Assembly: GCF_020150455.1 (NCBI RefSeq)
Contig: NZ_CP083740.1
Span: forward strand, 5,787,001-5,851,000
Reading direction: 5' to 3'
Origin: Bremerella sp. TYQ1
Lineage (GTDB): Bacteria; Planctomycetota; Planctomycetia; Pirellulales; Pirellulaceae
DNA length: 64,000 nucleotides
Shown here: positions 1-7,488 of the stretch, piece by piece
Position numbering within the stretch: the first letter of the stretch is position 1
Layout of the letters: the number at the start of each line of letters is the position of its first letter
Translations under genes and position numbers: made by a program
The notes under the pieces: generated by a model
What the model saw: the letters and a program-made list of their open reading frames with translations, nothing else
Told to the model about the DNA's origin: nothing
Database searches by the model: none

Positions 1-102
1 AGGGTAGGCATGAGGAGTCTCGAGCGAGCGGGTAAGGAAGAGTCGTTGCGACTCAAATATACCTTCCCCGGCATCGCGAAGAAAGCTTTTCACCGGTGCC
101 GA

Positions 103-414
103 TCAAACCGTTCCGGCACGCAGCCAAGGGCCGCCGCAGATGACAATCAGCAAGATCCATCCCGCGATTTGTAGCATGATTCTGGGGGTAGGCTCAGAGT
201 TGCCGACCACTCGGCCATCGTCCGACAAGCGAAACATGCGATCGCAGTATTCTGGCCAGAAAATCACCGACAGCGGTAGCAAGAGAAATAGGGCCTGCGA
301 CACGACGGCCTCCACGCTCATCGTTGTTAAAAAGTGAACGATGAGTGACAACCCCGCGATAACGACTGCTCCCGCGCGTCCTCGATCCCAGGCAATCAAC
401 GATATCCTTTCCAT
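103..414 (-). CDS. Small membrane protein, unknown function
   Basis: A short hydrophobic protein of about 103 residues with two clear membrane segments in the first 55 residues (AVVIAGLSLIVHFL and ALFLLLPLSVIFW) and a third near the C-terminus (AGWILLIVICG). I chose the ATG at 414. An in-frame TTG lies 21 bases further upstream, but it falls inside the inverted repeat that looks like the terminator of the gene upstream. I recognise no family. It is probably a real lineage-specific inner-membrane protein, as the frame is open and the hydrophobic pattern is regular. Confidence 0.5.
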   Translation of the reverse strand: MERISLIAWDRGRAGAVVIAGLSLIVHFLTTMSVEAVVSQALFLLLPLSVIFWPEYCDRMFRLSDDGRVVGNSEPTPRIMLQIAGWILLIVICGGPWLRAGTV

Positions 415-424
415 GGCGAAACAA

Positions 425-455
425 AATGACCTCAAGCGTATATCTTGAGGTCATT
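425..455 (-). terminator. Terminator-like hairpin after the VOC gene pair
   Basis: Perfect 12-base inverted arms (AATGACCTCAAG / CTTGAGGTCATT) with a 7-base loop. On the minus strand the stem runs into ATTTTGTTT. It lies 47 bases beyond the stop of the VOC gene at 502, so it most likely ends that transcript. Confidence 0.6.
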
Positions 456-501
456 CGTTTTCGATAGTCAAATCTTGGAGGTAATTCGCCGGAATTGGCG
501 T

Positions 502-972
502 CTAGGCTTTCTCCATCGACTTGACCGCTTCTTCCAACTCCTCTCGGCTGACGGTTCGCTGCGGTGTCGCGAATGACCAGGTGTGGCCGAACGGATCGAC
601 GACGCATCCATAGCGATCGCCCCAGAACATATCCGTGGCCGGCATGCGAACCGTGGCTCCTGCCGATTCCGCTTGGGCCATCGCTGCATCGCAGTCTGGG
701 ACTTGACGATGAATCGTCACCGAGGATCCGCCGAGCGTCTTCGGCGACTGCGACTTCCCATCGCAGTATTCCGGGAAGTCATCGACCAGGTAAATGCTCG
801 CGTCGCCGATCTTCATCTCGGCATGCATGATGCGCTTGCCATCCTCAGCTGGCAAGCGAAATGTTTCCTTCGCACCAAACGCTTTTTCGTAAAATGCGAT
901 TGCGTCGGAGCATGGATCGCAAACGAGGTGCGGAATGAGTTCGGGGCGGATTTCTGGCAATGGATTGTTCAT
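502..972 (-). CDS. VOC superfamily protein, PhnB/glyoxalase-like
   Basis: A 156-residue protein of the vicinal-oxygen-chelate fold. The N-terminal half has PHLVCDPCSDAIAFYEKAFGAKE, typical of PhnB-like proteins, split here as PHLVCDPCSDAI and AFYEKAFGAKE. The second beta-alpha-beta-beta module ends in WGDRYGCVVDPFGHTWSFAT, the classic DPFGHxW signature. Members bind a metal or are enzymatically uncharacterised; the substrate cannot be named here. A second VOC gene starts 53 bases upstream on the same strand, so the two are probably co-transcribed. The start is the ATG at 972. Confidence 0.88.
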   Translation of the reverse strand: MNNPLPEIRPELIPHLVCDPCSDAIAFYEKAFGAKETFRLPAEDGKRIMHAEMKIGDASIYLVDDFPEYCDGKSQSPKTLGGSSVTIHRQVPDCDAAMAQAESAGATVRMPATDMFWGDRYGCVVDPFGHTWSFATPQRTVSREELEEAVKSMEKA

Positions 973-1025
973 GAGATTGCTTTCTAGAAGTGGTGATAAA
1001 AGAAGTCAGACAATCGACGCATCGG

Positions 1026-1499
1026 CTAAGCGTCGTTGTAGGCCGTTTGCAGGGCATCGATGTCGAGCTTCTGCATTTGCATCATGGCCGCCATAACCAT
1101 CTGGGCTTTCCCCTGGTCGGGATCGGTCATCATTTTCATCAAACGCGTCGGAACGACTTGCCACGAGACGCCGAACTTGTCCTTGAGCCAGCCGCAGTAA
1201 GACTTCTCGCCACCGGCCGAAAGCTTCTCCCAGTAGTGGTCCACTTCTTCGGCGGTCTCGCAGCTAATCATGTGCGAGATCGATTCGTTGAAAGAGATCG
1301 GAGGGCGACCGTTCAAAGCAACGAACTTTTGACCGCTTAGTTCAAATTCGATCACCATGACGGCGTCGTCTTCGCCTGGCCCGACTTCGCCGTAACGTGT
1401 GGTCGTCAAGATTCGCGAATCGTCAAAGATCGAAAGGTAGAAGTTGACTGCCTCTTCGGCCTGGTCTTGATACCAGAGGCAGGGGGTGATGCGTTGCAT
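1026..1499 (-). CDS. VOC superfamily protein, 3-demethylubiquinone methyltransferase-like (PhnB type)
   Basis: A 157-residue protein starting MQRITPCLWYQDQAEEAV, the usual opening of the PhnB-like VOC group. FYLSIFDDS, FVALNGRPP and the C-terminal GVSWQVVPTRL are conserved features of this group. The frame is open further upstream, but the ATG at 1499 matches the family start and has GGGAG ten bases before it. The protein ends in a methionine-rich helix (MKMMTD...MVMAAMMQMQ), common in this subgroup. The family is often named after a ubiquinone methyltransferase, but that activity is not supported by the fold. It lies upstream of the VOC gene at 502. Confidence 0.88.
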   Translation of the reverse strand: MQRITPCLWYQDQAEEAVNFYLSIFDDSRILTTTRYGEVGPGEDDAVMVIEFELSGQKFVALNGRPPISFNESISHMISCETAEEVDHYWEKLSAGGEKSYCGWLKDKFGVSWQVVPTRLMKMMTDPDQGKAQMVMAAMMQMQKLDIDALQTAYNDA

Positions 1500-1593
1500 G
1501 GTTTGATAACTCCCAAGTGACGATGATTGTCTGTTTGGAAAGTAGTCGAGCCAGGCCGCGCGAATTCGACATGCGGTCAAAAATTATTTCAAA

Positions 1594-2685
1594 TCAAAGG
1601 ACAGCTACCTTTACGCAATTGATCGGTGGAAGCGAATCGAAAAGGCATGTCCATTCGTCGCCGCTATCGTGTCCCATCCAAAGCTGCCCTGTCGTGGTGC
1701 CGAAGTAGACCGCCGGATCGGTCACGGTATCGGTTGTCATCGCATCACGCAAAACCGTGAAGTAGCCATCCTTCTTGGGTAGGCCTTTGGAGAGCTTCTT
1801 CCACTTCTTGCCGCCATTGGTGCTTCGCCAAACGGCTGGTTGTCCTTCCGGGCAAGTTCGCGTCATCGCTTCCAGCGGTACCACGTAAATCGTGTCGGGG
1901 TTGTGCGGATGGACGACCATGGGAAAGCCAAAGTCGGACGGCAGCCCTTCCGCGATCGAGTACCACGAATGCCCTGCATCGTCACTTCGTAGCACCCCAA
2001 TGCCAGGGCGTTCCGGCCATCCGCCATGGTTCTGCATGTACAGCCGATTGGGGGCATCGGGATGCCGGGCAATCTTATGAACGCATTGGCCAAACTCTGG
2101 ATAAGGATTGGGATCGAAGCCCGCGCCGACGCCGTTATTGGCCGCTTGAAACGTTTGGCCGCCATCTTCGCTCAGGTAATGTCCGCCGGTCGAAATGCCG
2201 AGGTGAATTCGACTGCCATCTCTTACGATCGTGTGCAGGCAAAGCCCACCCGCTCCGGGATGCCAATCCTTGGAATGCTCGTGATTGCTGATGCCGGAGA
2301 TCATCTCCCACGAGTTGCCGTTATCCTCACTCCGAAACAGGGCCGCCGGTTCAACGCCTGCCCAAAGCTCTTCGCTATCGCTGCCGGGCTCCAGGGACCA
2401 AATGTTTGCTAGGGCTCGGCCATCCTTTTCTGGAAACGCGGGAGCCGACTTGGTCTCCTTAAATTTCTTTCCTAAGTCGGTCGAAGTCAGCAGCTTCATC
2501 CCGAACCAGGCATTGCAACTGGAAGCATACAAACGGGGCGACTTGCGCGTGTCGATCAAAGCCGAGTAGACCGACACGCCCGAACCGAATGGTCCCCGTA
2601 GCTGGAACCGCCCGCGAGACTTGCTGGCCTCAGCGACGAACAAACCTTTCTTCGTTCCAATACACACAACAACGCGATCGGCCAT
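1594..2685 (-). CDS. BNR/sialidase-like beta-propeller protein
   Basis: A 363-residue cytoplasmic protein (no signal peptide) starting MADRVVVCIGTKKGLFVAEA. It has repeated Asp-box-like turns: LFRSEDNGNSWEMI, YLSEDGGQTFQAA, LRSDDAGHSWYSI, WRSTNGGKKWKKL and GHDSGDEWTCL. These mark a sialidase/VPS10-type propeller. No catalytic residues of true sialidases can be identified, and the molecular role is unknown. The frame is open for 79 codons upstream, but the ATG at 2685 is preceded by AGGAGG six bases away and fits the family start. The upstream MoaD/ThiS-like gene ends two bases before this start, so translation is very probably coupled. Confidence 0.85.
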   Translation of the reverse strand: MADRVVVCIGTKKGLFVAEASKSRGRFQLRGPFGSGVSVYSALIDTRKSPRLYASSCNAWFGMKLLTSTDLGKKFKETKSAPAFPEKDGRALANIWSLEPGSDSEELWAGVEPAALFRSEDNGNSWEMISGISNHEHSKDWHPGAGGLCLHTIVRDGSRIHLGISTGGHYLSEDGGQTFQAANNGVGAGFDPNPYPEFGQCVHKIARHPDAPNRLYMQNHGGWPERPGIGVLRSDDAGHSWYSIAEGLPSDFGFPMVVHPHNPDTIYVVPLEAMTRTCPEGQPAVWRSTNGGKKWKKLSKGLPKKDGYFTVLRDAMTTDTVTDPAVYFGTTTGQLWMGHDSGDEWTCLFDSLPPINCVKVAVL

Positions 2686-2687
2686 AA

Positions 2688-2966
2688 TTAGCCTCCTGAA
2701 ACGGCGGTCATAATGAATAGAGAATCTTCCGGCTTTAGCGGCGTTCCAAGTCCGTCGCGGCGATGAATAAGCGACTCGTTCACAAACAAATTGATATGTT
2801 TGCGGACCGCTCCCGTTTCGTCGCAGATGTTGCGATACAGCTGCGGCTGTTCGGTTTTTAATGCGGTTAGCACCTCGTGTACGGAAGTTGCGGACACCCC
2901 CAACTCGGAGCATCCATCGCATTCATGTCGCAGGGCGTATGGAACGTGGACGGAAATGGACATCAT
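2688..2966 (-). CDS. MoaD/ThiS family ubiquitin-like sulfur-carrier protein
   Basis: A 92-residue protein starting MMSISVHVPYALRH and ending in TAVSGG. The size, the beta-grasp-like pattern (N-terminal strand, central helix VHEVLTALKTEQPQLY, then INLFVNES and the DSLFIMTAVSGG end) and the free C-terminal Gly-Gly are those of MoaD/ThiS carriers, which are adenylated and thiocarboxylated at that glycine. No MoaE, ThiG or E1-like gene is nearby, so the sulfur acceptor is unknown. Partnership with the downstream propeller protein is inferred from gene coupling only. The frame stays open upstream to 3221, but that part does not look like protein of this family. Confidence 0.75.
   Translation of the reverse strand: MMSISVHVPYALRHECDGCSELGVSATSVHEVLTALKTEQPQLYRNICDETGAVRKHINLFVNESLIHRRDGLGTPLKPEDSLFIMTAVSGG
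2692..2697 (-). promoter_or_regulatory. Ribosome binding site embedded in the Gly-Gly codons of the MoaD-like gene
   Basis: On the minus strand the end of the carrier gene reads TCA GGA GGC TAA, then TT, then the ATG of the propeller gene. The AGGAGG formed by the last Ser-Gly-Gly codons is a consensus Shine-Dalgarno six bases before that ATG. This fixes the propeller start and suggests coupled translation. Confidence 0.8.
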
Positions 2967-3278
2967 GAAAGCCCATGGAAAAAAAGCCAGAGAAAAGAGG
3001 GCTCGGTACGGAGCATCCCCTGAAACGTAGTCGAACGGAAAAGCAGGGATTCGACCTAAGCCAGGAAAAAAGTTTAGAGGACGCGAGACCTCTGAGAAAC
3101 GATTTTTCGCCGCTGCAAATCGAGAAATCAAGGGAATTTGGGCCGATTCAACGACTGCCAACAATTCTATAAAACGTCGTGCGAACCTTCCCGGAGAAAA
3201 TGTGACTAGAATTATGTCCAAAACAGGGCGGTACCCGCATTGTCAACTCTTGGTAGTGCCGGTATTATCATAAGTCCT

Positions 3279-3353
3279 CGGGGTGTAGCGCAGTCTGGCT
3301 AGCGCATCTGCTTTGGGAGCAGAGGGTCGTAGGTTCGAATCCTATCACCCCGA
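3279..3353 (+). tRNA. tRNA-Pro (anticodon TGG)
   Basis: The acceptor stem CGGGGTG pairs with CACCCCG. The anticodon stem TCTGC/GCAGA encloses the loop TTTGGGA, giving anticodon TGG at 3314-3316. The T arm is GTAGGTTCGAATCCTAT. CCA is not encoded. It is 75 nucleotides long including the discriminator base. Confidence 0.97.
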
Positions 3354-3360
3354 CTAGAAA

Positions 3361-3399
3361 AGCCTTCCGCAATTCAAACGTTGCGGAAGGCTTTTTTTA
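3361..3399 (+). terminator. Bidirectional terminator between tRNA-Pro and map
   Basis: An 11-base perfect stem (GCCTTCCGCAA / TTGCGGAAGGC) with an 8-base loop is followed by seven T on the plus strand, and preceded by a run that gives four U on the minus strand. It can end both the tRNA transcript and the convergent map gene. Confidence 0.9.
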
Positions 3400-3415
3400 T
3401 GCCTGGATTCGGCTG

Positions 3416-4168
3416 CTAGCATGCGGAGAGGGTCGCCACGATTGGGGCCCCGTGCGTGACGATCACCGTGTGCTCGAACTGTGCCGTCAGATTTTCGGGA
3501 TGACCTACCAGTGTCCAGCCGTCACTTGCTTCGCTGAGGAAGGTATTTCGAGTCGAAAGGAAGGGTTCGATGGCGATGACTTGTCCCAACTGGAGTCGCC
3601 GTTTGTCGAACCGATTATAGTAGCCGTAGATACCTTCCGGCTCTTCGTGCAGACTCCGGCCGATGCCATGTCCGGCGAGATTCTTAATCGTCTTAAATCC
3701 ATGGGCTTTCGCCGTTCGCTCGATGGCGATGCCAATTCGATTGATCGGAGCATCCGCCGTCGCTTCAGCGATCGCACTTTCAAGGGCCAGCTGTGTGGCA
3801 CGGCAAAGCCTCTCTCGCAGACGAGCAACCGGAGGAACAACGATCGTTCCGGCCGTGTCTGCGAAGTAGCCATCCAGCTCAGCCGAGACATCCACGTTCA
3901 CGATATCGCCGGGGCGAATTACGCGACTTCCTGGAATTCCATGGGCAGCTTCCTCGTTGACGCTAATGCAAGTTGCTCCCGGAAAGTTATACGTAATTCG
4001 CGGAGCCGATTGGGCACCACGGCTCTCCAGCAACTCGGCTCCGATGTTGTCCAACTCTGCCGTCGTCATCCCAGGTTCTATGGCATCGAGCATCGCTTCA
4101 CGGACAAATGCAACCGCCTGGCCGGCACGTATAACGCCATCAATATCATGCTGACTCTCGACGGTCAT
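3416..4168 (-). CDS. map: Methionine aminopeptidase, type I
   Basis: A 250-residue cytosolic metalloprotease that removes the initiator methionine from nascent proteins. The five metal ligands are in place: D93 (NVDVS), D104 (FADTAGT), H167 (GHGIG), E201 (AIEPF) and E232 (QFEHT). The catalytic histidine H76 (AAHGIPG) is also present. The length is that of the short bacterial type Ia enzyme, without a zinc-finger extension. The ATG at 4168 has AGGGA at a suitable distance. The gene stands alone, divergent from the hypothetical gene at 4367, and not in the usual secY/infA neighbourhood. Confidence 0.96.
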   Translation of the reverse strand: MTVESQHDIDGVIRAGQAVAFVREAMLDAIEPGMTTAELDNIGAELLESRGAQSAPRITYNFPGATCISVNEEAAHGIPGSRVIRPGDIVNVDVSAELDGYFADTAGTIVVPPVARLRERLCRATQLALESAIAEATADAPINRIGIAIERTAKAHGFKTIKNLAGHGIGRSLHEEPEGIYGYYNRFDKRRLQLGQVIAIEPFLSTRNTFLSEASDGWTLVGHPENLTAQFEHTVIVTHGAPIVATLSAC

Positions 4169-4366
4169 CGGCTTCCCTCTATGGAATTGTAAGATCGAAT
4201 TCGGTTGAATTCCACGATCGTACCGCAGCTGTCCCTGCCGCCAATAGTTTCTCGAGGTAAATCGTCATTCAAAACGAACATCGGTTTTTCCTTGCAGGTC
4301 ATCGCCTGCCGGATGAGAATGCTGGCCAAGTTACTCTACTTTGGTGCGTATTTTCGGAGCCGTGGC

Positions 4367-4882
4367 ATGGATTATCCTCCTCAGGTTCAGTCATTGATCG
4401 ATGCGGTTTCAGCTCTGCCGGGAATCGCTGGTTGCTTTTGTGGTCCGGTACCGCTGGAAGGAACCGAGGTCGACCATCTCTCGCTACCGGGCGAATTTGG
4501 TGACCTGCCGCAAGTCGCCATCATGAGAACCGATGGCGGTCGTCCACGCGAAGTGATGGTGCGGATCGAGGTCGTTTTCGATCGAACATCTGACGGTTGG
4601 CTAAGTCTCGAGTTTCTCGCTTGGTGGGTCCGCGATTGGGCACGGAGCGGTCATCAGATCCAAATGCGTCCCACGGCAATGCCACCCAAGGCTCATACCA
4701 TTCAGTTAGGCCGGATGCTCAAGTTCTTTATCGAGTACTTCCTCGAGGAGGAAAGCGACACCTACGACAATACGCTGTCGGTTGTGGAGGAGATGGCCGA
4801 GTCGATCCGCTCGTCCTTGGAAACCTATCGAGAGTGTTTTGAGAACTCGGCCGAGTTCACCGGCGACGTCGAGAATATCTAG
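4367..4882 (+). CDS. Hypothetical protein
   Basis: A 171-residue soluble protein starting MDYPPQVQSLIDAVSALPG. I chose this ATG because GGAG lies seven bases before it; the frame is open to 4205, but the upstream part overlaps the map promoter region. No family is recognised. The middle contains a predicted beta-rich stretch with many hydrophobic residues (VMVRIEVVF, WLSLEFLAWWVRDW) and the C-terminus is strongly acidic and helical (FLEEESDTYDNTLSVVEEMAE). It ends just before a convergent terminator shared with parB. Confidence 0.65.
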   Translation: MDYPPQVQSLIDAVSALPGIAGCFCGPVPLEGTEVDHLSLPGEFGDLPQVAIMRTDGGRPREVMVRIEVVFDRTSDGWLSLEFLAWWVRDWARSGHQIQMRPTAMPPKAHTIQLGRMLKFFIEYFLEEESDTYDNTLSVVEEMAESIRSSLETYRECFENSAEFTGDVENI

Positions 4883-4893
4883 CCGCGCAAAGA

Positions 4894-4919
4894 AACAGGG
4901 AGCACGTTGGCTCCCTGTT
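4894..4919. terminator. Convergent terminator between the hypothetical gene and parB
   Basis: Perfect stem AACAGGGAGC / GCTCCCTGTT with a 6-base loop, lying between two genes that converge (stops at 4882 and 4947). The T-rich tail is ATTCAATTTTT on the plus strand, and TTTC follows the stem on the minus strand. Confidence 0.75.
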
Positions 4920-4946
4920 ATTCAATTTTTGATAACGCGATTCGAG

Positions 4947-5933
4947 CTACGCTGCTCGCCGTTCTTCCTCTGCTTCAGCCAAGAGGTACTCGTTGAGGCG
5001 GTCAAACTCATCCGCGTTCTTAAAGTGGATGACAATCTTGCCGCCCTTGGTCGATTGCTTGATGTCGACCTTGGTGCCAAGCGCCATTCGCAGGTCTTCT
5101 TCCAGCGAAACGACTTGCTGCGACTTCGTGCGGGAACCCTTCTTCGCAGGAGCAGATGCGGGAGCAGGCTCTTCGCCGTTCAGGAAATCTTGCACGGCTT
5201 GTTCGGTCGCGCGAACGCTCCAGCCTTCCTTGGCAATCCGGCTGGCGAATTCGCTTTGGATCTGTTCGTCACCCAGTGGCAGTAGCGCGCGGGCATGGCC
5301 TTGCGAGATCTCGCCGGTATGGATGGCAGACTTCACCGCATCAGGAAGATCAAGCAGACGAACCAGGTTGGCGATCGTGCTGCGATCGACATTGATTCGA
5401 TCAGCCAGCTCGCTTTGTGTGGCACTGTGCTGTTCCAGGTAACGCTGGAAGCTGATCGCTTTTTCCAGGGGGTTAAGATCCTGACGCTGCAGGTTCTCGA
5501 CAATCGCCAACTCTGCGACCAGGCGATCGTCCGCTTCTCGCACGAGTGCCGGGATGCTTTCCCATCCGGCGATCCCGGCGGCACGCAAACGTCGCTCGCC
5601 GCTGATCAGTTGGAAGCGATCACCAATTTGACGAACGACAATTGGCTGAAGGATGTCGTGTTGCTTCAGGCTCTCAGCCAGCGAGGCGATCTCTGCGTCG
5701 TCGAAGTTGTGCCGTGGTTGGAACGGGTTCCGGTCGATCAACTCGAGCGAGATCCGCGAGGCGTCCTTCTTTTCGGAGGCTTCTTCGGTGAAGTCCGATT
5801 CGGCCAGGCGAGGACGGAACGGAACCGTTTCGGCTGCATCCCCTTCTTCTCGCAATTCTACTTCTGCTGCTTCGTCGGTGGGGTCTCCGAGCAATGCCGC
5901 CAGGCCACGTCCCAATCGCTTTTGTCTAGTCAC
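4947..5933 (-). CDS. parB: Chromosome partitioning protein ParB (parS-binding CTPase)
   Basis: A 328-residue ParB/Spo0J protein. It loads at parS, slides as a CTP-dependent clamp and works with ParA to segregate the origin region. The N-terminus has the ParA-stimulating basic motif (TRQKRLGRGLAALLG). An acidic linker follows, then the NPFQPR box, the CTP-binding GERRLRAA motif near residues 112-119, ENLQRQDLNPLEKA, and a helix-turn-helix (TQSELADRINVDRSTIANLV). The C-terminus is the dimerisation domain. The start is a GTG overlapping the end of parA by 8 bases, giving a parA-parB operon. Canonical parS sites lie just upstream of parA. Confidence 0.97.
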   Translation of the reverse strand: MTRQKRLGRGLAALLGDPTDEAAEVELREEGDAAETVPFRPRLAESDFTEEASEKKDASRISLELIDRNPFQPRHNFDDAEIASLAESLKQHDILQPIVVRQIGDRFQLISGERRLRAAGIAGWESIPALVREADDRLVAELAIVENLQRQDLNPLEKAISFQRYLEQHSATQSELADRINVDRSTIANLVRLLDLPDAVKSAIHTGEISQGHARALLPLGDEQIQSEFASRIAKEGWSVRATEQAVQDFLNGEEPAPASAPAKKGSRTKSQQVVSLEEDLRMALGTKVDIKQSTKGGKIVIHFKNADEFDRLNEYLLAEAEEERRAA

Positions 5934-6672
5934 GATCCAAAACCTCCATGCACAATTCCATATGAGCGCGTGCCCCGCGACTGCGAGGTGCGTGGGTGAT
6001 TACCGATTGCCCGAAGCTAGGTGCTTCGGAAACCCAGTGATCCCGCGGGACCACCGTATCGAAAACGATGTCGCCGAAAAACTCGCGGACTTCCTGTTCG
6101 ACTTCATGGGTCAGTTCCAAGGTCGGGTCGTACATCGTAAGTACGATCCCGCCGAATTCCAGCTTCCCCGGTGGCCGCCGCATGACGTCGCGGATGACTT
6201 TGATCATCTGCGTCAAACCTTCCATGGCGAAGTACTCGGCCTGGATCGGCATGAGGACTTCCGTAGAAGCGGCAAGCGCGGTCTGCGTGATCGCTCCGAC
6301 CGAAGGAGGGCAGTCGATCAGGACATAGTCGAATTGGTTCATGCCTGACTCGAGGTGATGGGTTAGCACCGTTGAGGTCGATTTCTCGCCCCCAGCCAAA
6401 CGTTCCACGTCCTCGAAGCTGCGACTGCCTGGCACTAAGAACAAGTTCTCGGTGTGGGTCGTCAGAATAGATTCACTCAGCGGCTGATCCGAAATGAGCG
6501 GATGCCGCTGGGTTGGCTTCTGGCCGACGCCCGTGGTCGCATTACATTGAGGGTCCAAGTCGACTAGCAACGTGCGCATCTCGGCCATGGCCAACCCGGC
6601 GGCCAGGTTGATGGCCGTGGTGGTCTTGCCGACGCCTCCCTTTTGGTTGGCGATGCACAGGATGCGAGCCAT
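5926..6672 (-). CDS. parA: Chromosome partitioning ATPase ParA (Soj family)
   Basis: A 248-residue deviant Walker-A ATPase that binds DNA in its ATP dimer form and is released by ParB. The P-loop KGGVGKTT is at residues 11-18 with the signature lysine; the A' and B motifs are LLVDLDPQCN and YVLIDCPPS. The size is that of chromosomal ParA/Soj, with no N-terminal DNA-binding domain as plasmid type Ia proteins have. The upstream intergenic region holds two perfect parS sites. The gene is first in the parAB operon. The usual gidAB neighbours are not in the window. Confidence 0.96.
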   Translation of the reverse strand: MARILCIANQKGGVGKTTTAINLAAGLAMAEMRTLLVDLDPQCNATTGVGQKPTQRHPLISDQPLSESILTTHTENLFLVPGSRSFEDVERLAGGEKSTSTVLTHHLESGMNQFDYVLIDCPPSVGAITQTALAASTEVLMPIQAEYFAMEGLTQMIKVIRDVMRRPPGKLEFGGIVLTMYDPTLELTHEVEQEVREFFGDIVFDTVVPRDHWVSEAPSFGQSVITHAPRSRGARAHMELCMEVLDRD

Positions 6673-6773
6673 GATGCCTCAATGCAGTTGCGTGTCGAAA
6701 ATCCGTTTTCGAGGTGAGGATTTTAGACACGAACGCAAAAACGAGGAAACGGCACTTTGGCTTCTGAGGGCCC

Positions 6774-6789
6774 TGTTTCACGTGAAACA
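6774..6789. promoter_or_regulatory. parS site 1 (perfect)
   Basis: TGTTTCACGTGAAACA, identical to the 16-base parS consensus established for chromosomal ParB proteins. The palindrome extends to 18 bases. It lies about 100 bases upstream of parA. Confidence 0.95.
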
Positions 6790-6806
6790 GTTTTCGTGAC
6801 CCTCAC

Positions 6807-6822
6807 TGTTTCACGTGAAACA
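6807..6822. promoter_or_regulatory. parS site 2 (perfect)
   Basis: Second TGTTTCACGTGAAACA, with centres 33 bases (about three helical turns) from site 1, in the gap between parA and the membrane-protein gene that ends at 6868. Confidence 0.95.
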
Positions 6823-6867
6823 CCTATTTTCACATCAAAAGTGCCATTACTCCAGTTGGGCGAAAGC

Positions 6868-7431
6868 CTACTCTGCTGAGTGTTTCACCATGGCGGCGAG
6901 TCCACAGACGATCGAAACGGCCACCATGACCAGCATCAGTTGGGTCATGGAGAGAGTTCGAGGCAGCGGAAGTGCCGCTTCTTCCACCCCACGCAGCCTC
7001 TGGACATGAACCCAGTTCTGCCATGCCATCCAGTACCAGGCATACGCCATCAGCAGCGAGCCTAACAGAATGAGAGGGGCCCACAGCCAGACGAAGAGCA
7101 GGAAAACCTGAATCAACGACAACGCAAACGTCACCAGAAAGAATAGGAACTGATACAGTCCTGAAACCATGGCTCCGGTTTGGCTTCCCTGAAACGTTCC
7201 TTGCCACTGAGCGACTGCCAGAAGGACAATCAGAAACAGGAATGGAATCGAGCCGGCAATCAAGCAACTCTCCTGAGACAGTGCGAATAGACTCCACAAC
7301 GAAACGATCACTAACGTCAGTGTCGCCGTGTGAATTCGAGTTGCGATCTGCAGAGCTCTTGGGGCATTGATCAAACGATCTTCTTTCGAGCCTGGTTTCA
7401 CGTGAAACGCCCTAGATGCTTCAGTTGGCAA
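6868..7431 (-). CDS. Polytopic membrane protein, unknown function
   Basis: A protein of up to 187 residues with about five membrane segments (TLTLVIVSLWSLFALS, IPFLFLIVLLAVAQW, LYQFLFFLVTFALSLIQVF, APLILLGSLLMAYAW, QLMLVMVAVSIVCGLAAM). No ATG is suitable. The open frame begins with a TTG at 7431; a GTG at 7401, inside the parS-like palindrome and with AGGG eight bases before it, is the better-supported alternative. If translated from the TTG, the palindrome encodes FHVK. No family is recognised. It lies between parA and a DUF1015 gene, both on the same strand. Confidence 0.65.
   Translation of the reverse strand: MPTEASRAFHVKPGSKEDRLINAPRALQIATRIHTATLTLVIVSLWSLFALSQESCLIAGSIPFLFLIVLLAVAQWQGTFQGSQTGAMVSGLYQFLFFLVTFALSLIQVFLLFVWLWAPLILLGSLLMAYAWYWMAWQNWVHVQRLRGVEEAALPLPRTLSMTQLMLVMVAVSIVCGLAAMVKHSAE
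7395..7408. promoter_or_regulatory. parS-like site 3 at the start of the membrane-protein gene
   Basis: GTTTCACGTGAAAC, the full 14-base core of parS; only the outermost base on each side differs from the consensus. It overlaps the likely translation start of the gene on the minus strand. Confidence 0.85.
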
Positions 7432-7467
7432 AGTTGAACCGAGCAGAGGACTCCCCGCAGTTTGCTC

Positions 7468-7483
7468 TGTTTCACGTGAAACG
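7468..7483. promoter_or_regulatory. parS-like site 4 (one mismatch)
   Basis: TGTTTCACGTGAAACG, one terminal mismatch to parS. It lies in the short gap between the DUF1015 gene (stop at 7489) and the membrane-protein gene. Confidence 0.9.
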
Positions 7484-7488
7484 GTGCG

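Noticed and set aside
3452..4192. Plus-strand open frame of 246 codons opposite map
   Set aside because: map on the minus strand has all metal ligands; the opposite frame has no recognisable feature.
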